Position numbers and translations under genes: made by a program. Source: Mesorhizobium sp. L-8-3 (GTDB lineage: Bacteria; Pseudomonadota; Alphaproteobacteria; Rhizobiales; Rhizobiaceae). Taken from it: 64,000 nt of DNA. The notes beneath the pieces are model-generated. The model saw nothing but the letters and a program-made list of their open reading frames with translations. It had not been told where the DNA came from and ran no database searches. Of this stretch, positions 45,620 to 55,034 are shown in pieces (the first letter of the stretch is position 1; each line of letters begins with the position of its first letter). The stretch lies in the NCBI RefSeq assembly GCF_016756615.1, contig NZ_AP023262.1:5147501-5211500 (forward strand), in the 5' to 3' direction.

Positions 45620-46534
45620 TCAGCGATCTGGCACAAACGGCAGCCCCAGAGAAGCCGGTGTGTTGACCATGGTCGATCGTCTGTTGCGCGAGATTAGAAC
45701 AAGCACGACGATGGTCGCCAGATAGGGAAGCGAAGAAAGCAACTGCGAGGGAACGCCTATCCCCAGCGCTTGCGCGTGAAGCTGGCCAATCGAGACCGCG
45801 CCGAACAGGTAGGCTCCGGCCAGTACCCGCCAGGGGCGCCAAGAGGCGAAGACGACAAGCGCCAGCGCGATCCAGCCACGTCCCGCGGTCATGTTCTCAA
45901 TCCACTGCGGCGTGTAGACGAGCGACAGATAGGCGCCGGCAAGCCCCGCGCAGGCGCCGCCGAACATGACAGCCAGATAGCGGATCCCGATAACGCTGAT
46001 CCCGAGCGCGTGGGCCGAGGCATGATTGTCGCCGACAGAGCGCAAGGTCAAGCCGACCCGCGACCGGAACAGGAACCAGGCGACCGCGGCGGTCAGAATG
46101 ATCGAAATATAGAAGACGGGGTCTTGCCCGAACGCCAACTGACCGACCAACGGCAGGTCGGAGAGATAGGGGATATGGATGCTGGTCAGCTTGATGCCCG
46201 GCAATCCGACGAAGGCTTCGCCGAGCATGCCCGAAAGACCGAGGCCGAGCAGCGTCAGGGCGAGGCCGGTCGCGACCTGGTTCGTCACCAGCGTCAGGGT
46301 GAGGAAGCCGAAGAGCAGGGAAAACGCCGCACCGACCACGATGGCCGATCCGACCCCGAGCCAAGGCGATCCGGTCGCATAGGCGACGCCGAAGCCGGTA
46401 ACCGCGCCCATGATCATCATGCCTTCAACGCCGAGGTTGAGCACGCCCGAGCGTTCGACGACCAGTTCCCCCATTGCGGCGATCAGCAGCGGCGTTGCGG
46501 CCGTCGCGATTGTGATCAGGATGTCTTCAAGCAT
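45620..46534 (-). CDS. ABC transporter permease, nucleoside (BMP) type, second subunit
   Basis: A 304-aa membrane protein of the BPD_transp_2 family, about eight helices. ATPLLIAAMGELVVERSGVLNLGVEGMMIMGA is the hallmark N-terminus of this subunit, and SVGDNHASAHALGISVIGIRYLAVMFGGACAGLAGAYLSL is the coupling-helix region facing the ATPase. It overlaps the previous permease stop by 8 nt. The substrate-binding protein follows after about 50 nt. Confidence 0.93.
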   Translation of the reverse strand: MLEDILITIATAATPLLIAAMGELVVERSGVLNLGVEGMMIMGAVTGFGVAYATGSPWLGVGSAIVVGAAFSLLFGFLTLTLVTNQVATGLALTLLGLGLSGMLGEAFVGLPGIKLTSIHIPYLSDLPLVGQLAFGQDPVFYISIILTAAVAWFLFRSRVGLTLRSVGDNHASAHALGISVIGIRYLAVMFGGACAGLAGAYLSLVYTPQWIENMTAGRGWIALALVVFASWRPWRVLAGAYLFGAVSIGQLHAQALGIGVPSQLLSSLPYLATIVVLVLISRNRRSTMVNTPASLGLPFVPDR

Positions 46535-47624
46535 TTTGCGTTGCCTCCCCAGTCTTCGCGGTCACGCCGACGAAGCGGATGCGGTAGTGGATGAGCGTGT
46601 CGCAGGCGAGCACGAAGAAGAGCAGCATGCCCTGGAACGCGCGTACCACCTTGTCCGAGACGCCGATCGAGATCTGCGCTGCCTCGCCGCCGAGATAGGA
46701 AAGCGCCAGGACCAGACCCGCGGCGACGATGCCGAGCGGATTGAGGCGGCCAAGGAAGGCGACGATGATCGCGGCAAAGCCGTAGCCGGGCGAAATGACA
46801 GGCCGAAGCTGACCGATCGCGCCGGACACTTCTGATATCCCGGCGAGGCCCGCCAGAGCGCCCGACACCAGGAAAGCGAAGAAAACCATGCGCGCCGAGG
46901 AGAAGCCGGCGAAGCGCCCTGCCCTCGGGCTCTGGCCGAGGACCTTGACCTCGAAGCCGCGCAGCGTCTTGGACAACATGAACCAGAGGGCGACAGCGGC
47001 GATCAGGGCAAAGACGAACCCCCAATGAGCTCGACCCGAATCCGGCCAGATCTCCGGCAAGATGGCATAGCCGTGGAAATTGCGCGTCTCCGGGAAGTTC
47101 ATGCCCTCCGGATTCCGCCAAGGGCCACGCACCATCCAGTCGAGGAACAACTGCGCCACATAGACGAGCATCAGGCTGGTCAGGATCTCGTTGGTGTTGA
47201 AGCGTGTCTTGAGCCAGGCGGGAATCGCGGCGTAGGCGGCGCCGCCGGCCATGCCCATGATCAGCATCAGGGGCAGCACGATCCACGACTGGAAGGCCGG
47301 AAAGACGACCGGCAGGATGGAGCCCGCTATGGCGCCGATGATGAGTTGGCCCTCGGCGCCGATATTCCAGTTGTTGGAAAGATAGCAGATCGACAGTCCG
47401 ACCCCGATCAGGATCAACGGCGCGGCCTTCACCGCCAGTTCGTGCAGCGACCAGACCTCGCGAAGCGGATCGATGAAGTAATAGAAGAGCGCGTCGGCGG
47501 GGTTCTTGCCGAGGGCCGAAAACATGATGGCGCCGGCGACGAGCGTCAGCGCGAGAGCGATGAAGGGCGACAGCGCGCTGAACAGCGCCGATTGCTGAGG
47601 CCTCTTGACGAGTTCGATGCGCAT
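46527..47624 (-). CDS. ABC transporter permease, nucleoside (BMP) type, first subunit
   Basis: A 365-aa BPD_transp_2 permease. Its features include FYYFIDPLREVWSLHELAVKAAPLILIGVGLSICYLSNNWNIGAEGQLIIGA near the start and KTLRGFEVKVLGQSPRAGRFAGFSSARMVFFAFLVSGALAGLAG as the ATPase-coupling region. The ATG overlaps the ATPase stop by one base (TGATG), and the 3' end overlaps the next permease. It forms the channel with the second permease. Confidence 0.93.
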   Translation of the reverse strand: MRIELVKRPQQSALFSALSPFIALALTLVAGAIMFSALGKNPADALFYYFIDPLREVWSLHELAVKAAPLILIGVGLSICYLSNNWNIGAEGQLIIGAIAGSILPVVFPAFQSWIVLPLMLIMGMAGGAAYAAIPAWLKTRFNTNEILTSLMLVYVAQLFLDWMVRGPWRNPEGMNFPETRNFHGYAILPEIWPDSGRAHWGFVFALIAAVALWFMLSKTLRGFEVKVLGQSPRAGRFAGFSSARMVFFAFLVSGALAGLAGISEVSGAIGQLRPVISPGYGFAAIIVAFLGRLNPLGIVAAGLVLALSYLGGEAAQISIGVSDKVVRAFQGMLLFFVLACDTLIHYRIRFVGVTAKTGEATQNA

Positions 47625-49189
47625 CAGGCCGTCTCCGGAGTGTGTTCGATATGGCCGGGCTCGGCACCGCCCATCAGCAGGCCGATCTTCTCGAAGGTCG
47701 CCTCGGCGCGAGGAATGGGGGCGGACAGTTCGCCATTGTGCATTACGGCGATCGCGTCGGAGATCTCGAACAACTCGTCGAGGTCCTGGCTGATCACCAG
47801 CACTGCGGAGCCGTTGCGTGCAAGCTCGATCAGCGCCTGGCGGATTCGCGCCGCAGCGCCCGCGTCGACGCCCCAGGTCGGCTGGTTGACGACCATCACT
47901 GCCGGCTGCCTGTCGAGTTCGCGGCCGACGATGAACTTCTGCAGGTTGCCGCCCGACAGGGAGGCCGCCTCAGGGTCCACGGCGCTCTTGCGCACGTCCA
48001 TCACCTGAATGATGCGTTGCGCGGCGGCAGCGATCGCGCTCGTCTTGATGATGCCGGCAGCACCAAGATAGCTCCTTGCGTCGGTGGCGTGGCGCGACAG
48101 GAGCAGGTTCTCCGAGAGCTTCATGCGCGGCGCCGCGCCATGGCCCAGTCGCTCCTCGGGCACGAAGGCGGCGCCAAGGATCCTGCGGCCGGAGATCGGC
48201 AGACGGCCCGCGTCCTTGTTGCGGATGCGGATCGTGCCCGGCTCCTTCTGCAGCACCTCGCCGGACACGGCCTCGAAGAATTCGCCCTGGCCGTTCCCGG
48301 CGACGCCGGCAATTCCGATCACCTCGCCGGCGCGCACATCGAGATTGATGTCGCGCAGCGGAATCGAGAACGGTGTCGCCGGGGCGCGGTTGAGCTTGCG
48401 GATCTCGAGCAGGGCTTCGGTGCGCCCGGTGTCCGGAGCAGGCGCACGAACGACCGCCTGCACTTCGCTACCGACCATCAGCCGGGCGAGCGAGGCGGCG
48501 GTCTCCTTGCGCGGGTCGCAGTGGCCGACCACCTTCCCGTGGCGCAGCACGGTGGCACGATCGCACATGCGCTTCACCTCTTCGAGGCGATGCGAAATAT
48601 AGAGGATCGACTTGCCTTCGGCCCGCAACCGTTCCAGCGTCTCGAACAGCTTGTCCGCTTCCTGCGGCGTAAGCACGGAGGTTGGTTCATCCAGGATGAT
48701 CAGTTCGGGCGTCTGCAGCAGGCAGCGGATGATCTCGATGCGTTGCCGCTCGCCGACCGACAGGTCGCCGACCAGCGAATAGGGGTCGAGCGGCAGGCCG
48801 TAGCTGTAGGATAGTGCCTTCGCCTTGGCAGCGATCGTGCCGATCGGCGTGTCGTCATCGAGCGACAGGGCGATGTTCTCCGCCGCGGTCAGAGCCTCGA
48901 ACAACGAAAAATGCTGAAAGACCATGCCGATGCCGAGCTTGCGCGCAGCATGGGGATTGGAAATTCGGACCGGCTCGCCTTTCCAGCGGATCTCGCCGGA
49001 ATGGGGCTCGAGGGAGCCGAACAGCATTTTTACCAGCGTCGACTTGCCGGCGCCGTTCTCGCCCAGAAGAGCGTGTATTTCGCCCTTGCCGATTGTGAGG
49101 TCGATATTGTCGCAGGCCTTGAGCGTGCCGAATATCTTCGTCAGGCCCCGGACCTCGAGCAGGTTCTCGGTAGCGTCGTTAGCACTCAC
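47624..49189 (-). CDS. ABC transporter ATP-binding protein, nucleoside (BMP) type, duplicated
   Basis: A 521-aa protein with two ATPase domains. The first has GENGAGKSTLVKMLFG, LSVGERQRIEIIRCLL and LIILDEPTSVLT. The second has a degenerate Walker A (GVAGNGQGEFFEAVSG) but a good signature (LSGGNLQKFIVGRE) and MVVNQPTWGVD in place of the usual DEP, as is typical of sugar and nucleoside importers. It starts with GTG 49189, with GGGAGG upstream. First gene of the operon. Confidence 0.93.
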   Translation of the reverse strand: MSANDATENLLEVRGLTKIFGTLKACDNIDLTIGKGEIHALLGENGAGKSTLVKMLFGSLEPHSGEIRWKGEPVRISNPHAARKLGIGMVFQHFSLFEALTAAENIALSLDDDTPIGTIAAKAKALSYSYGLPLDPYSLVGDLSVGERQRIEIIRCLLQTPELIILDEPTSVLTPQEADKLFETLERLRAEGKSILYISHRLEEVKRMCDRATVLRHGKVVGHCDPRKETAASLARLMVGSEVQAVVRAPAPDTGRTEALLEIRKLNRAPATPFSIPLRDINLDVRAGEVIGIAGVAGNGQGEFFEAVSGEVLQKEPGTIRIRNKDAGRLPISGRRILGAAFVPEERLGHGAAPRMKLSENLLLSRHATDARSYLGAAGIIKTSAIAAAAQRIIQVMDVRKSAVDPEAASLSGGNLQKFIVGRELDRQPAVMVVNQPTWGVDAGAAARIRQALIELARNGSAVLVISQDLDELFEISDAIAVMHNGELSAPIPRAEATFEKIGLLMGGAEPGHIEHTPETA

Positions 49190-49384
49190 AGTGCCTCCCG
49201 GTCTGCATTCGGCAGACGTGTTCTATGTTCCCGAAACCATGGTAGGCGCGACTGGCCGACAACGCAAAGCGGCACGCATCTTGAAAGAGCTTCAAGAAAA
49301 TCAGCAGGTGGCCGGGGCGCTTTTCATCGAAAGCAGCGGTGCCGTACCTGCCACCGTGCGGGTCGGGATCCGTTCGAATTCCCG

Positions 49385-50362
49385 TCACGGAATGAGGATT
49401 GTCGCTCCGGACGTCTTCCGGGCCTCCAGGTCTGTGTGCGCCTTCGCCGCATCCTTCAGCGCATACCGCTGATTGATCCTGACATCGATGACCCCGGCTG
49501 CAACGAGGTCGAAGAGAGCCTTGGCTCCAGCTTCGAGATCGGTTCGTTTCGCGATGTAGGTGAAGAGGGTCGGCCGCGTGGCGTAGAGCGATCCTTTCTG
49601 CGACAGGAGCGCCATGTTGAATGGCGGGATCGGACCGGACGACTGGCCGAAGCTGACGAACATGCCGAGCGGCTTCAGGCAGTCGAGCGATCCCGGGAAG
49701 GTGTCCTTGCCCACGGAATCATAGACCACATCGCACTTTGCTCCCGCCGTGATCTCGTTCACCGCGGCGACGAAGTCTGTGTCACGGTAGTTGATCACAT
49801 GGTCGTAGCCATGCTGCCCGGCCAATGCCACCTTTTCGGCGGAACCGGCGGTGCCGATGACGGTGGCGCCGATGTGCTTTGCCCACTGGCCGGCGATCAG
49901 GCCGACGCCGCCGGCCGCGGCATGGAAAAGAACGGTGTCGCCCGGCTTCACCTTGAAGGTGCGGCGCAAAAGATATTCCGCCGTCAGGCCCTTCAGCATC
50001 AGCGCGGCAGCCTGCTCGTCCGAGACACCGTCGGGGATCATGACGAGGCGCTCGGCCGGGACGACGCGCTCTTCGCAGTAGGCGCCGGTCGGTATCGTGT
50101 AAGCGACGCGGTCGCCGGGCTTCAGCCAGTCGACGCCCTCGCCCGTTTCCAGCACGGTGCCCGCCGCTTCGCCGCCCGGCACGAGCGGCAGGCCGTTCGG
50201 CGCCGGATAGAGGCCGCTGCGGAAGTAGGTGTCGAGGAAGTTGAGGCCGATCGCCCGGTGGCGGATCAGCACCTGGCCGGCACCCGGTTTGTCCGCGTCG
50301 ACGTCGTCATAAGACAGCACCTCCGGACCGCCGTGGGCGTGGATCCTGACAGCTTTGGACAT
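49385..50362 (-). CDS. Quinone oxidoreductase (NADPH-dependent, MDR family)
   Basis: A 325-aa zinc-less medium-chain reductase. RAIGLNFLDTYFRSGLYP and LPLVPGGEAAGTVLETG mark the catalytic domain. VLFHAAAGGVGLIAGQWAKHIGATVIGTAGSAEK is the NADPH-binding fold (AAxGGVG), and NYRDTDF and YDSVGKDTF complete the QOR pattern. It reduces quinones or enone-type compounds. It begins just 2 nt after the pcs stop on the same strand, so coupling with phosphatidylcholine synthase transcription is likely. The upstream open frame belongs to a shifted reading of pcs. Confidence 0.93.
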   Translation of the reverse strand: MSKAVRIHAHGGPEVLSYDDVDADKPGAGQVLIRHRAIGLNFLDTYFRSGLYPAPNGLPLVPGGEAAGTVLETGEGVDWLKPGDRVAYTIPTGAYCEERVVPAERLVMIPDGVSDEQAAALMLKGLTAEYLLRRTFKVKPGDTVLFHAAAGGVGLIAGQWAKHIGATVIGTAGSAEKVALAGQHGYDHVINYRDTDFVAAVNEITAGAKCDVVYDSVGKDTFPGSLDCLKPLGMFVSFGQSSGPIPPFNMALLSQKGSLYATRPTLFTYIAKRTDLEAGAKALFDLVAAGVIDVRINQRYALKDAAKAHTDLEARKTSGATILIP

Positions 50363-50364
50363 GT

Positions 50365-51093
50365 TCAGCTCTTCTTCAGACCGAGATTGGGGAATGCCTG
50401 CATCACGCCGCCGATGACGAACAGATAGATGCCTGTGATGGCGATGCCGATCTTGACGAACTGCGCCGCATGCATGTCCTGGATCAGCGCGATGCCGCCG
50501 AAGAGACACCACAGCAGCGTCATCGGCAGGTTGATGACGCGCAGCCGGACGACACGGACCGGATGCAGGAAGTTCATGGGCACGAAGGTCAATATGCCGG
50601 CGATGACGACGACCGCGAAGGACACCTGCTCGCCCGGTTCGATGACGAACAGAGTGAACACGATCATGTTCCAGACAACGGGGAAACCCTTGAAGAAATT
50701 CTCCTTGGTCTTCATTCCGGTGTCGGCATAGTAGATGGCGCTCGACACGACGATGATCGCCGCCGACAGGAACGACAGGCCCTCGCCCATGAAGCCGCGC
50801 TGATAGAGCGCGAAGGCCGGGATGAGGACATAGGTCATGTAGTCGATGATGTTGTCGAGCAACTCGCCTGACCAGGTCGGCAGGATTTCCTTGACCTGAA
50901 GCTTGCGCGCGATCGGCCCGTCGATGCCGTCGACGAGCAAGGCGAGCCCCAGCCACCAGAACATCGCCGTCCAGCGCTGCTCGCTGGCGGCCACGACAGA
51001 CAGGAAAGCAAGAAACGAGCCGGAAGCCGTCAGCAGGTGAACCGAAAAGGCTCGGGCCTGCGGCCAGGTTACTTTTTGTTTCCTCAGGTTCAC
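50365..51093 (-). CDS. pcs: Phosphatidylcholine synthase (choline-dependent)
   Basis: A 242-aa CDP-alcohol phosphatidyltransferase condensing CDP-diacylglycerol with choline. The catalytic motif is DGIDGPIARKLQVKEILPTWSGELLDNIIDY, an extended spacing typical of Pcs rather than of other family members. Eight hydrophobic segments follow. The likely start is GTG 51093, overlapping the DUF1326 stop in GTGA. No ATG precedes it within range. Pcs is typical of rhizobia and other host-associated alphaproteobacteria. Confidence 0.92.
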   Translation of the reverse strand: MNLRKQKVTWPQARAFSVHLLTASGSFLAFLSVVAASEQRWTAMFWWLGLALLVDGIDGPIARKLQVKEILPTWSGELLDNIIDYMTYVLIPAFALYQRGFMGEGLSFLSAAIIVVSSAIYYADTGMKTKENFFKGFPVVWNMIVFTLFVIEPGEQVSFAVVVIAGILTFVPMNFLHPVRVVRLRVINLPMTLLWCLFGGIALIQDMHAAQFVKIGIAITGIYLFVIGGVMQAFPNLGLKKS

Positions 51094-51704
51094 GGGCCGC
51101 GCCAGTCCAGCTTGCAGATCTCGGCCGAACGGCCGGCGAAGTTCCAGTTGCGCCCGAAGGCGCGCATCCGGCTCTTGTCGGAGCGGGCGACGATGACCTC
51201 CGGCGCGATCCAGTATTCGGAGTTGGTGATCACGGTGTCCTTGTCGCGGTCCTTGCCCGAGATCGGCGTTACCGCGCCGTCGATGATCTTCGGAATCTGG
51301 AAGATGCGTGTCTTGTCGCGGACCTCGTAGGTGATCGGGACCTGCTCGATGCCGAGGAACTTGCCGACCAGGATCGACAGCAGCGACGTCGTGCCGCCAG
51401 CCTTGCCCGAGAAGATCTTGCCGATCGCCTTGGTCGCGTAGATAGAGGCGCGCTCGTCCACGAACAGGCCGGCCGTCCAGTTGCCGCGGCTCATATAGCC
51501 GGGGATTTCCATGACCAGGCCGAGATTGAGCCCGGAGAGGTCGACATCGCCGAAATGACCGGCGTCGATGCGGAAGCCTGCCCAGGTCTGGCAATAACCC
51601 TCGGTGGGCGGATGGTTGCCGAGCGACAGCACGCAGGGGCAGAAGACGGTGCAGTTGCAGGACAGCACCAGCTCTCCCTTCATCGCCCAGCTTTGGTCGG
51701 CCAT
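51090..51704 (-). CDS. DUF1326 protein
   Basis: A 204-aa protein starting with ATG 51704. The DUF1326 signature is visible: MKGELVLSCNCTVFCPCVLSLGNHPPTEGYCQTWAGF with a C-x-C and C-P-C cysteine set, then GLVMEIPGYMSRGNWTAGLFVDERA. The cysteines suggest a metal or disulfide site. It follows a DUF2182 membrane gene after 14 nt and overlaps pcs. This DUF1326-DUF2182 neighbourhood recurs in proteobacteria; the function is unknown. Confidence 0.87.
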   Translation of the reverse strand: MADQSWAMKGELVLSCNCTVFCPCVLSLGNHPPTEGYCQTWAGFRIDAGHFGDVDLSGLNLGLVMEIPGYMSRGNWTAGLFVDERASIYATKAIGKIFSGKAGGTTSLLSILVGKFLGIEQVPITYEVRDKTRIFQIPKIIDGAVTPISGKDRDKDTVITNSEYWIAPEVIVARSDKSRMRAFGRNWNFAGRSAEICKLDWRGP

Positions 51705-51718
51705 CGATAGCGTCTCCG

Positions 51719-52609
51719 TTACACGGCAATTAATAGCAGGGCAGCACCCCACACAAGGAGTATCGCACCGGCCGCCATGGTCGGAAGCCGGCCCGGAACC
51801 TGTCTTTCCACGATGGTGAACAGTGCGATGAGAGCCATCCAGAAAAGGTTCATGATGCCGACGGCGAACATCACCAGCATGAGCGCCCAGCAGCAGCCGA
51901 GGCACCACAGCCCCTGCTCCATGCCGAGCGTGAAGATGCGGGATGGCCGCCGGCTCCAGCGCGAGAAAAGGATGTTGAAAGGATTGCGGCATTTCCTGAG
52001 GCAGGCATCCTTGAAACCGCTGAACTGGTAGAGCCCGGCAAAAATGAGGGCTGCTGCCGCCGCGCCTCCGCGAAGCGGCTCCGCGACGCTGCCGACCGGG
52101 CCGGCGTTCACGGCGATCGTAAGCCCGGCGAAAACAAAGGAAGCCGCCAGCCACACCGTGAGATACCCGCCGACCAGAACCATCGGATGCACCGCGCCCC
52201 CGCCCTTGGCGGCGGCCGTATCGGCGATCTCGCAATAAGTGCGGATCATCGGCACGGCCGACGGAAGCATCATGGCAAGCGCCATCAAGAGCCACATTGC
52301 CGTGAGCGCTGCGAACTGGCCGCCATATGCCGCGTCCAATGGAGCGGATGTCACGCAAAGCCGGAAGAAGGCGTCGAGGAACGCCGGCCACGGCAGCGAG
52401 GAAAGCGATTCGGCGAGACCCGCGCCCGGAGCGGCAGGTCCCGGCGTCAGCATCACGCTTCTCGCGGCCATGAGGGCCAGCAGGATCCAGGAGAGACACA
52501 CTGCCGCGCCCAACAGGGAATAGACCGTCCGGCGCGGCCGCACGGCGAGGGCCGCCAGCGTCCGCCCGGCGACATCGAGATTGCCGAAGTCTTCGTCCTT
52601 GCCCGCCAC
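51719..52609 (-). CDS. DUF2182 predicted metal-binding membrane protein
   Basis: A 296-aa protein with about seven hydrophobic segments. Conserved DUF2182 elements are MWLLMALAMMLPSAVPMIRTY, GLYQFSGFKDACLRKCRNPFN and GLWCLGCCWALMLVMFAVGIMNLFWM, which contain repeated Cys and Met residues inside or next to the membrane. Starts at GTG 52609 with no strong ribosome site. It is cotranscribed with DUF1326 and pcs. Cys/Met-rich membrane helices suggest handling of a soft metal ion, an inference. Confidence 0.87.
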   Translation of the reverse strand: MAGKDEDFGNLDVAGRTLAALAVRPRRTVYSLLGAAVCLSWILLALMAARSVMLTPGPAAPGAGLAESLSSLPWPAFLDAFFRLCVTSAPLDAAYGGQFAALTAMWLLMALAMMLPSAVPMIRTYCEIADTAAAKGGGAVHPMVLVGGYLTVWLAASFVFAGLTIAVNAGPVGSVAEPLRGGAAAAALIFAGLYQFSGFKDACLRKCRNPFNILFSRWSRRPSRIFTLGMEQGLWCLGCCWALMLVMFAVGIMNLFWMALIALFTIVERQVPGRLPTMAAGAILLVWGAALLLIAV

Positions 52610-52786
52610 AGTCGATACGCCACGTTGATCGCGGTTGCCACATTGCCATATACCGGGGCGGTGACGGATTTGAAGTGCCTGGTATCAGCAATTGACCGGC
52701 ATGAACGTCATTCGCCCGATCGAGGTCAGCCGGCGGCCTGGATCCGGCATCGGTGGCGTCGGCGCTTTTTGATCGGAAACGGCATC

Positions 52787-53998
52787 TTGGACAGACAGGT
52801 CGAAAACGGGATTCTCATCGCGGGCACCGGGCCTGTCGGGCTGATCGCAGCGCTTGGCCTGGCGAGGAGCGGCTTCGCGGTGACCCTGGCCGGTCCCGAA
52901 GTGCGCAGCGACGACCGCCGCACGACAGCGCTCATGACGCCGGCGTTGAAATACCTGAACTCGCTCCACGTCCTGGCCACGATAGAATCGGATGCGGCGC
53001 CGCTCAGCGTCATGCGCATCGTCGATGGAACCAGCCGGCTGATCCGCAGCCCGGTGGTCACCTTTCGCGCGGCCGAGATCGGAGAACGCCATTTCGGCCT
53101 CAATATACCGAACCGCATCCTGAATGCCGCGCTCGAGCAAGCGGTACGGGCGGAACCGCTGATCGACTGGAAGAAGTCGCTGGTCTCGCGCTGGAATCTT
53201 GCTGGATCCGAGGCTGCGGCCGAACTGGCTGATGGGACCAGGCTTTCGGCCGCGCTGGCAGTGGCCGCTGACGGGCGCGCCTCGCCGGCCCGCGAGGCCG
53301 CGGGGATCCGTACGACGATGCACGACTATCCGCAGGCGGCACTCGTTCTCAATTTCGGCCACAGCCGTGGCCACGGCTTCACCTCAACCGAGTTCCACAC
53401 CGAGACCGGTCCGTTCACCCAGGTGCCTCTACCGGGCGACCGGTCCAGTCTCGTATGGGTCGTAAGGCCTGAAACGGCGGACGAGCTCGCCGCGCTCGAC
53501 GATGCGACGCTGTCGATGAGGGTCGAGGAGAAGATGCAGTCGATGCTCGGCCGGGTGACTGTCGAACCCGGCCGCCAGATCTATCCGCTGTCCGCGACAT
53601 TGCCCGCACGCTTCGCGCAGAACCGTGTGGCCCTGATCGGAGAGGCGGCACATGTGTTTCCTCCCATCGGCGCACAAGGTCTGAACCTCGGCGTCAGGGA
53701 TGTCATCGACCTGGTCGAAACGGCTGCTGCGAACCGAGCCGACCCCGGCAGCGGGGCGACGCTGGCGGCTTATGACCGCAAGCGCCGGCCCGACATCCTG
53801 GCGCGCACCGGCGCGGTCAATCTACTCAACATGTCGCTCCTGTCGAACATGCTCCCGGCGCAGATGGCACGAAGCGCCGGCCTTGGTTTCCTGCGCGGCT
53901 TCGCGCCCGTTCGGGCATTCTTCATGCGCGAGGGCATGCAGCCGGGCAGCGGCCTGGCGTCAGCCCTGGCCGGCCTAAGGGAACAGATCCGGCGGTAG
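52787..53998 (+). CDS. UbiH/UbiF-family FAD-dependent hydroxylase
   Basis: A 403-aa flavoprotein monooxygenase. FAD binding: ILIAGTGPVGLIAALGLARSG, then the second motif NRVALIGEAAHVFPPIGAQGLNLGVRDVIDLVE, where Glu replaces the common Asp of GDAAH. The substrate-domain region LNIPNRILNAALEQAV matches the ubiquinone-hydroxylase group. No in-frame ATG exists near the start; TTG 52787 is the best candidate, and TTG 52769 is possible. It is divergent from DUF2182 and overlaps the AEC transporter gene end by 24 nt. A role in ubiquinone synthesis is likely. Confidence 0.88.
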   Translation: MDRQVENGILIAGTGPVGLIAALGLARSGFAVTLAGPEVRSDDRRTTALMTPALKYLNSLHVLATIESDAAPLSVMRIVDGTSRLIRSPVVTFRAAEIGERHFGLNIPNRILNAALEQAVRAEPLIDWKKSLVSRWNLAGSEAAAELADGTRLSAALAVAADGRASPAREAAGIRTTMHDYPQAALVLNFGHSRGHGFTSTEFHTETGPFTQVPLPGDRSSLVWVVRPETADELAALDDATLSMRVEEKMQSMLGRVTVEPGRQIYPLSATLPARFAQNRVALIGEAAHVFPPIGAQGLNLGVRDVIDLVETAAANRADPGSGATLAAYDRKRRPDILARTGAVNLLNMSLLSNMLPAQMARSAGLGFLRGFAPVRAFFMREGMQPGSGLASALAGLREQIRR

Positions 53999-54940
53999 GA
54001 CGCCGCTCTTGATGGCATAGAGCAGCGCTGTCACCGTTCCGACCGAGATGACTGTGGTGAGCAACACGCTTGCCGAAGCGCGCTGTACCCATACGCCGTA
54101 TTGCTGGGCTATGACGAACACGTTGGTCGCCGTAGGCAGTGCAGCAAGAAGCACCGCCGAGAACAACCAGGTCGGCGGGTAGTCGCCGACCCAGCTCAGC
54201 ACCAGGTAGCAGAGCAGCGGATGCACGACGAGCTTCAGTGCAGCGATCGGCGCGAGTTCCACCGGCACACGCTTCAACGGTCGCAGCGCGAGAGTGACGC
54301 CCATGGCGAACAGCGCACAAGGTGCTGCCGCGCGCGACAGATATTCGAGGAAGCGTTCGATCGGCACCGGTGGACGGAACTCGAAATAGGCGCCCGCGAC
54401 GCCGACCGCCGTGGCGATGATGAAGGGATGGAACACGATCTTCCTGACGACGCCGAGCGCCAACGCGCCGGGGCTTGCCGCACGGTCGGCGCCCGACAGC
54501 GCCATCATCATCGGCGCGACCGCGAAATGGATGATGTTCTCGAAGCAGAAGATCAGGGCGACGGGCACCGCCGCCTCCTCACCGAAAGCAAGCAGCGCCA
54601 GCCCCGGTCCCATATAGCCGATGTTGCCATAGGCGGCGGCGAGGCCTTTGACGGTCGATTCCGCGATCTCGCCGCGGGAGATGAGGTAGGACGCCACGAA
54701 CATGATCAAGAAGATCACGTAGGTCGACAGGACGGCTCCGAAAATGAAGCCCCATTCGGTCAGACGTTCGAAGGGCGTCTTGGCCAGGAGTTGGAAGAAC
54801 AGAGCCGGAAGCGCGACATAGATGATGAAGGTATTCATCCAGCCGAGCGCTTCCAGCGGCTGCCGGGTGATGCGCGCCACCAGGTAGCCCATGAAGATCA
54901 GGCCGAAGAAGGGCAGTACGAGGCCGATTACGTCAGACAT
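53975..54940 (-). CDS. AEC-family transporter
   Basis: A 321-aa membrane protein with ten hydrophobic segments. The auxin efflux carrier fold is recognizable from PFFGLIFMGYLVARI, GWMNTFIIYVALPALFFQLLAKTPFE, AAYGNIGYMGPGLALLAFGEEAAVPVAL, and the C-terminal LPTATNVFVIAQQYGVWVQRASASVLLTTVISVGTVTALLYA. Substrates in bacteria include malonate, malate and other organic acids. Divergent from hspQ. Confidence 0.9.
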   Translation of the reverse strand: MSDVIGLVLPFFGLIFMGYLVARITRQPLEALGWMNTFIIYVALPALFFQLLAKTPFERLTEWGFIFGAVLSTYVIFLIMFVASYLISRGEIAESTVKGLAAAYGNIGYMGPGLALLAFGEEAAVPVALIFCFENIIHFAVAPMMMALSGADRAASPGALALGVVRKIVFHPFIIATAVGVAGAYFEFRPPVPIERFLEYLSRAAAPCALFAMGVTLALRPLKRVPVELAPIAALKLVVHPLLCYLVLSWVGDYPPTWLFSAVLLAALPTATNVFVIAQQYGVWVQRASASVLLTTVISVGTVTALLYAIKSGVLPPDLFP

Positions 54941-55034
54941 CTGCGACCGCCTGGGCTGCCTTTGGGCGGTGCGTCAAAGGCGCACGGGATTGAATTGTGC
55001 GCTGCACTGCGCCAAATAGGGGGCGAGGTAGAGT

